In this document: positions 6,379 to 8,076 of the stretch, piece by piece
How the letters are laid out: each line of letters begins with the position of its first letter
Position numbering within the stretch: the stretch's first letter is position 1
Assembly: GCA_964398855.1 (NCBI GenBank)
Contig: CAYNOQ010000107.1
Span: 1-8,076, forward strand
Direction: 5' to 3'
Source: Mariniphaga sp964398855
GTDB lineage: Bacteria > Bacteroidota > Bacteroidia > Bacteroidales > Prolixibacteraceae
Length of the DNA stretch: 8,076 nucleotides
Made by a program: the position numbers and the translations under genes
Notes under the pieces: generated by a model
What the model was told of the DNA's origin: nothing
The model's input: only the letters and a program-made list of their open reading frames with translations
The model's database searches: none

Positions 6379-7821
6379 TCAGACAGTTGATTCCTTTTGT
6401 TTTGAGTGCAAATCAATGACTACTATCATTGCCGTAAATCCCCAAAACGGAACTGACAATTTATCGGTATCCAAGAAATCATTCATCAATCCGTGAACAA
6501 AGTAGGTGGTGAGTGAAATTATTGCTGCCAGAATAATCCCTTTCAGCCGCTTATCGGTCAGGCGCGACCAGGTGTTAATCGAAATATAAAATATGGTAAT
6601 TCCCAAAATCAGAAAAGTCAGCAGTCCAAACAGCCCCGATTCGGAAAGCGGACCCAGGTATTCGCTGTGGGCATTTCCGCCGTCGCCTACATTGGTGCTG
6701 ATGACTGTGCGGTTCTTTTTCACCTGATATTTTCCATATTGAAACATATATGTGCCGGGTCCGTAACCAAAAAATGGTCTCTCTTTAAACATGCTGATGG
6801 CACAATCCCAGCGGTTCAGGCGTTCCAGATTTGATGCATCGGATGAGATATTGGTCATGGATGTGAAATGTTCGGCAAGATTTGATGAAGATTCGCCGGA
6901 ATTTCGTTCCAGATACATCACAATTTCGGTTTGAAACAGAAAAATCAACCCGAGAACAATCAGCGATGAAATAAACACCGGGCGAAACCGGATTTTCAAC
7001 CTGATGATAACCCAAACCATAAATGCAACAATAATGCTCAGCCACGCAGCTCTGCTGTAGGAAAGCACAAACGCCACAAGCAAAATTGCCAGAATCAGAC
7101 GTGAAATTCTTCTTGTTCGCAATGAATAATTTTTGCTCAAAGAAAAAAGCACAAAAAACGGCAGATACATGGCAAGCGCAGCGCCGTATGAAGTGTGGTC
7201 GTTATAAAACGGTGTAACCACATAATGCGCAGCCTGCCGATTCAACAATCCATATCCCCAATGGCGAGAAATGGAATAGAAAATCACTATCAGAAAGCCG
7301 GCTGTATAGAGCCAGACGTACTGATCCATCTTTTTATCGGATTTAAAGATTTCTGTTGTCAGAAAGAAGAAGGCAACAACAAACCAGATACGCACCATCA
7401 GGAATTTAAAGGAAACAACCGGCATGGAGCTGGTGAGGCTTGTTATGAAAATCCAGAAAAGATTTAAATAAATTGCCAGTGAAACAGGATGCAGTAATAT
7501 TTTTCGGTCAAATTTTCGCTTGTGAATAATTTTTAAGAGGAAAAGAATCAGCACGCCGAAAAGTATGGGTTCCGTGGGAAGGAACATATCAAAGGCAAAG
7601 CCGGGCATCAGCCGGCTCAGTTCGATGGAAAGAGGCGCAAAAAATACAGCAATCCAGATGAGCTTGTCAAATGAAAAGAGAGCGATCAGTCCGATGGCAA
7701 GCATTACGGGCAGCACGTTGGCTGCCAGCGTCTCTTTTGCAACTACTGCCCAAAGGTTCAGCAATATAAACCCAATGGTTAAAGCATAAAAAAGTGTTAT
7801 TTTCAGGGTATTCTCACGCAT
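6379..7821 (-). CDS. O-antigen ligase/polymerase family membrane protein (Wzy/WaaL-like)
   Basis: This 480-residue, strongly hydrophobic protein has about a dozen or more predicted membrane helices and one large hydrophilic loop at about 300-392. Wzy_C/O-antigen ligase-type landmarks are present. They are a Ser-Arg pair in FVLSYSRAAWLS (251-262), then RLNRWDCAISMFKERPFFGYG in pieces at 334-354, and NAHSEYLGPLSESGLFG (383-399) with His385 and Glu387. In this superfamily a loop arginine and the histidine of the last periplasmic loop are important for glycan transfer from undecaprenyl-PP carriers. I infer that Arg257 or Arg337 and His385 are the counterparts. The family includes Wzy polymerases, WaaL ligases and protein O-oligosaccharyltransferases, which sequence alone rarely separates. 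The partial chain-length-determinant gene just upstream makes a Wzy-type polymerase somewhat more likely. The ATG at 7821 follows the upstream stop by 6 bp, indicating one operon, and no Shine-Dalgarno sequence is seen. The gene is the last of its operon in this window. Confidence 0.85.
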   Translation of the reverse strand: MRENTLKITLFYALTIGFILLNLWAVVAKETLAANVLPVMLAIGLIALFSFDKLIWIAVFFAPLSIELSRLMPGFAFDMFLPTEPILFGVLILFLLKIIHKRKFDRKILLHPVSLAIYLNLFWIFITSLTSSMPVVSFKFLMVRIWFVVAFFFLTTEIFKSDKKMDQYVWLYTAGFLIVIFYSISRHWGYGLLNRQAAHYVVTPFYNDHTSYGAALAMYLPFFVLFSLSKNYSLRTRRISRLILAILLVAFVLSYSRAAWLSIIVAFMVWVIIRLKIRFRPVFISSLIVLGLIFLFQTEIVMYLERNSGESSSNLAEHFTSMTNISSDASNLERLNRWDCAISMFKERPFFGYGPGTYMFQYGKYQVKKNRTVISTNVGDGGNAHSEYLGPLSESGLFGLLTFLILGITIFYISINTWSRLTDKRLKGIILAAIISLTTYFVHGLMNDFLDTDKLSVPFWGFTAMIVVIDLHSKQKESTV

Positions 7822-7827
7822 CGCGCG

Positions 7828-8076
7828 TCAATCGTTTTTTCGGTAATCAAGCAGAAGAAACACCAGAAGAGCCAGAAAAACAGCCGAAAAAGTGGAAAGC
7901 GTAACAATCAGCCACCGAACCGGGTAAGATTTTTTATCTGCCGGGAATGGATGTTCAACAATATGCGAATAGGTAATATCTTTCTCATATTCACTTAAAT
8001 AAGTTCCATGTTGCGTGGTCAGCGAATCAATGACATTGAGCAGATAATCGAACCGTGCTTCAAGAATTCGGGTTTC
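7828..8076 (-). CDS. C-terminal fragment of a probable Wzz/chain-length determinant protein (partial)
   Basis: The right window edge cuts this gene. The 82 visible C-terminal residues are read in frame on the - strand from 8076 to the TGA at 7828-7830. They hold a polar, helix-prone stretch (about 1-40), a proline-containing segment EHPFPADKKSYPVRW (41-55) and one membrane helix (about 56-77), ending in a short basic cytoplasmic tail DYRKND. A proline-containing motif before a C-terminal membrane helix is the hallmark of Wzz/GNVR-type polysaccharide co-polymerases, which sit in the inner membrane and set glycan chain length. The stop lies 6 bp before the start of the ligase/polymerase gene, so the two are probably co-transcribed. 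The assignment rests on the tail only; another single-helix anchored envelope protein is possible. Confidence 0.68.
   Translation of the reverse strand, partial: ETRILEARFDYLLNVIDSLTTQHGTYLSEYEKDITYSHIVEHPFPADKKSYPVRWLIVTLSTFSAVFLALLVFLLLDYRKND

Noticed and set aside
6356..6380. GAGAAA/TTTCTC inverted repeat as a bidirectional terminator between the convergent genes
   Set aside because: The stem is only 6 bp, AT-rich, with a 13-base loop and no clean T-run. It also enters the stop codon of the - strand gene.
7195..7789. Two + strand frames (7195-7467 and 7565-7789) inside the polysaccharide gene
   Set aside because: They lie antisense to a continuous membrane protein with recognisable motifs and show no domain features.

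Overview
The window looks like chromosomal DNA from a member of the Bacteroidota, probably close to the Bacteroidales. Three things support this. The ClpP and ClpX sequences resemble Bacteroidales homologues as I remember them. The genes lack Shine-Dalgarno-like leaders. Several gene starts are preceded by matches to the Bacteroidetes -7 promoter element TAnnTTTG. The placement comes from reading the sequence, not from a database search.

From left to right, the window opens with a non-coding array of eight 11-bp tandem units that contains no G on the + strand. A promoter-like site and an OxyR-type LysR regulator follow on the + strand, with the peroxide-sensing cysteine pair conserved. Next come a tRNA-Leu(UAG) and a proteostasis block, all on the + strand: trigger factor (tig), ClpP (clpP) and ClpX (clpX). 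clpP and clpX overlap by 4 bp. tig has lost the recognisable FKBP-type signature in its middle domain. A gap of about 270 bp with no convincing gene leads to a 12-helix MFS exporter of the fosmidomycin-resistance (Fsr) family.

The right quarter is on the - strand and converges on the MFS gene. It holds a polytopic O-antigen ligase/polymerase-family protein and, 6 bp upstream of it, the 3' end of a gene cut by the window edge. That fragment looks like the C-terminus of a Wzz/polysaccharide chain-length determinant. Together they look like the downstream end of a surface-polysaccharide operon that continues past the right edge.

Functionally, TF, ClpP and ClpX form a standard module: nascent-chain chaperoning plus ATP-dependent unfolding and proteolysis. 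OxyR is probably an independent oxidative-stress regulator, and the MFS gene a separate efflux unit. I see no mobile element, CRISPR array, toxin-antitoxin pair or obviously new multi-gene system. The observations most worth checking are the G-free 11-bp array, the duplicated promoter element before clpP, the degenerate trigger-factor PPIase domain, and the polysaccharide operon running off the right edge.
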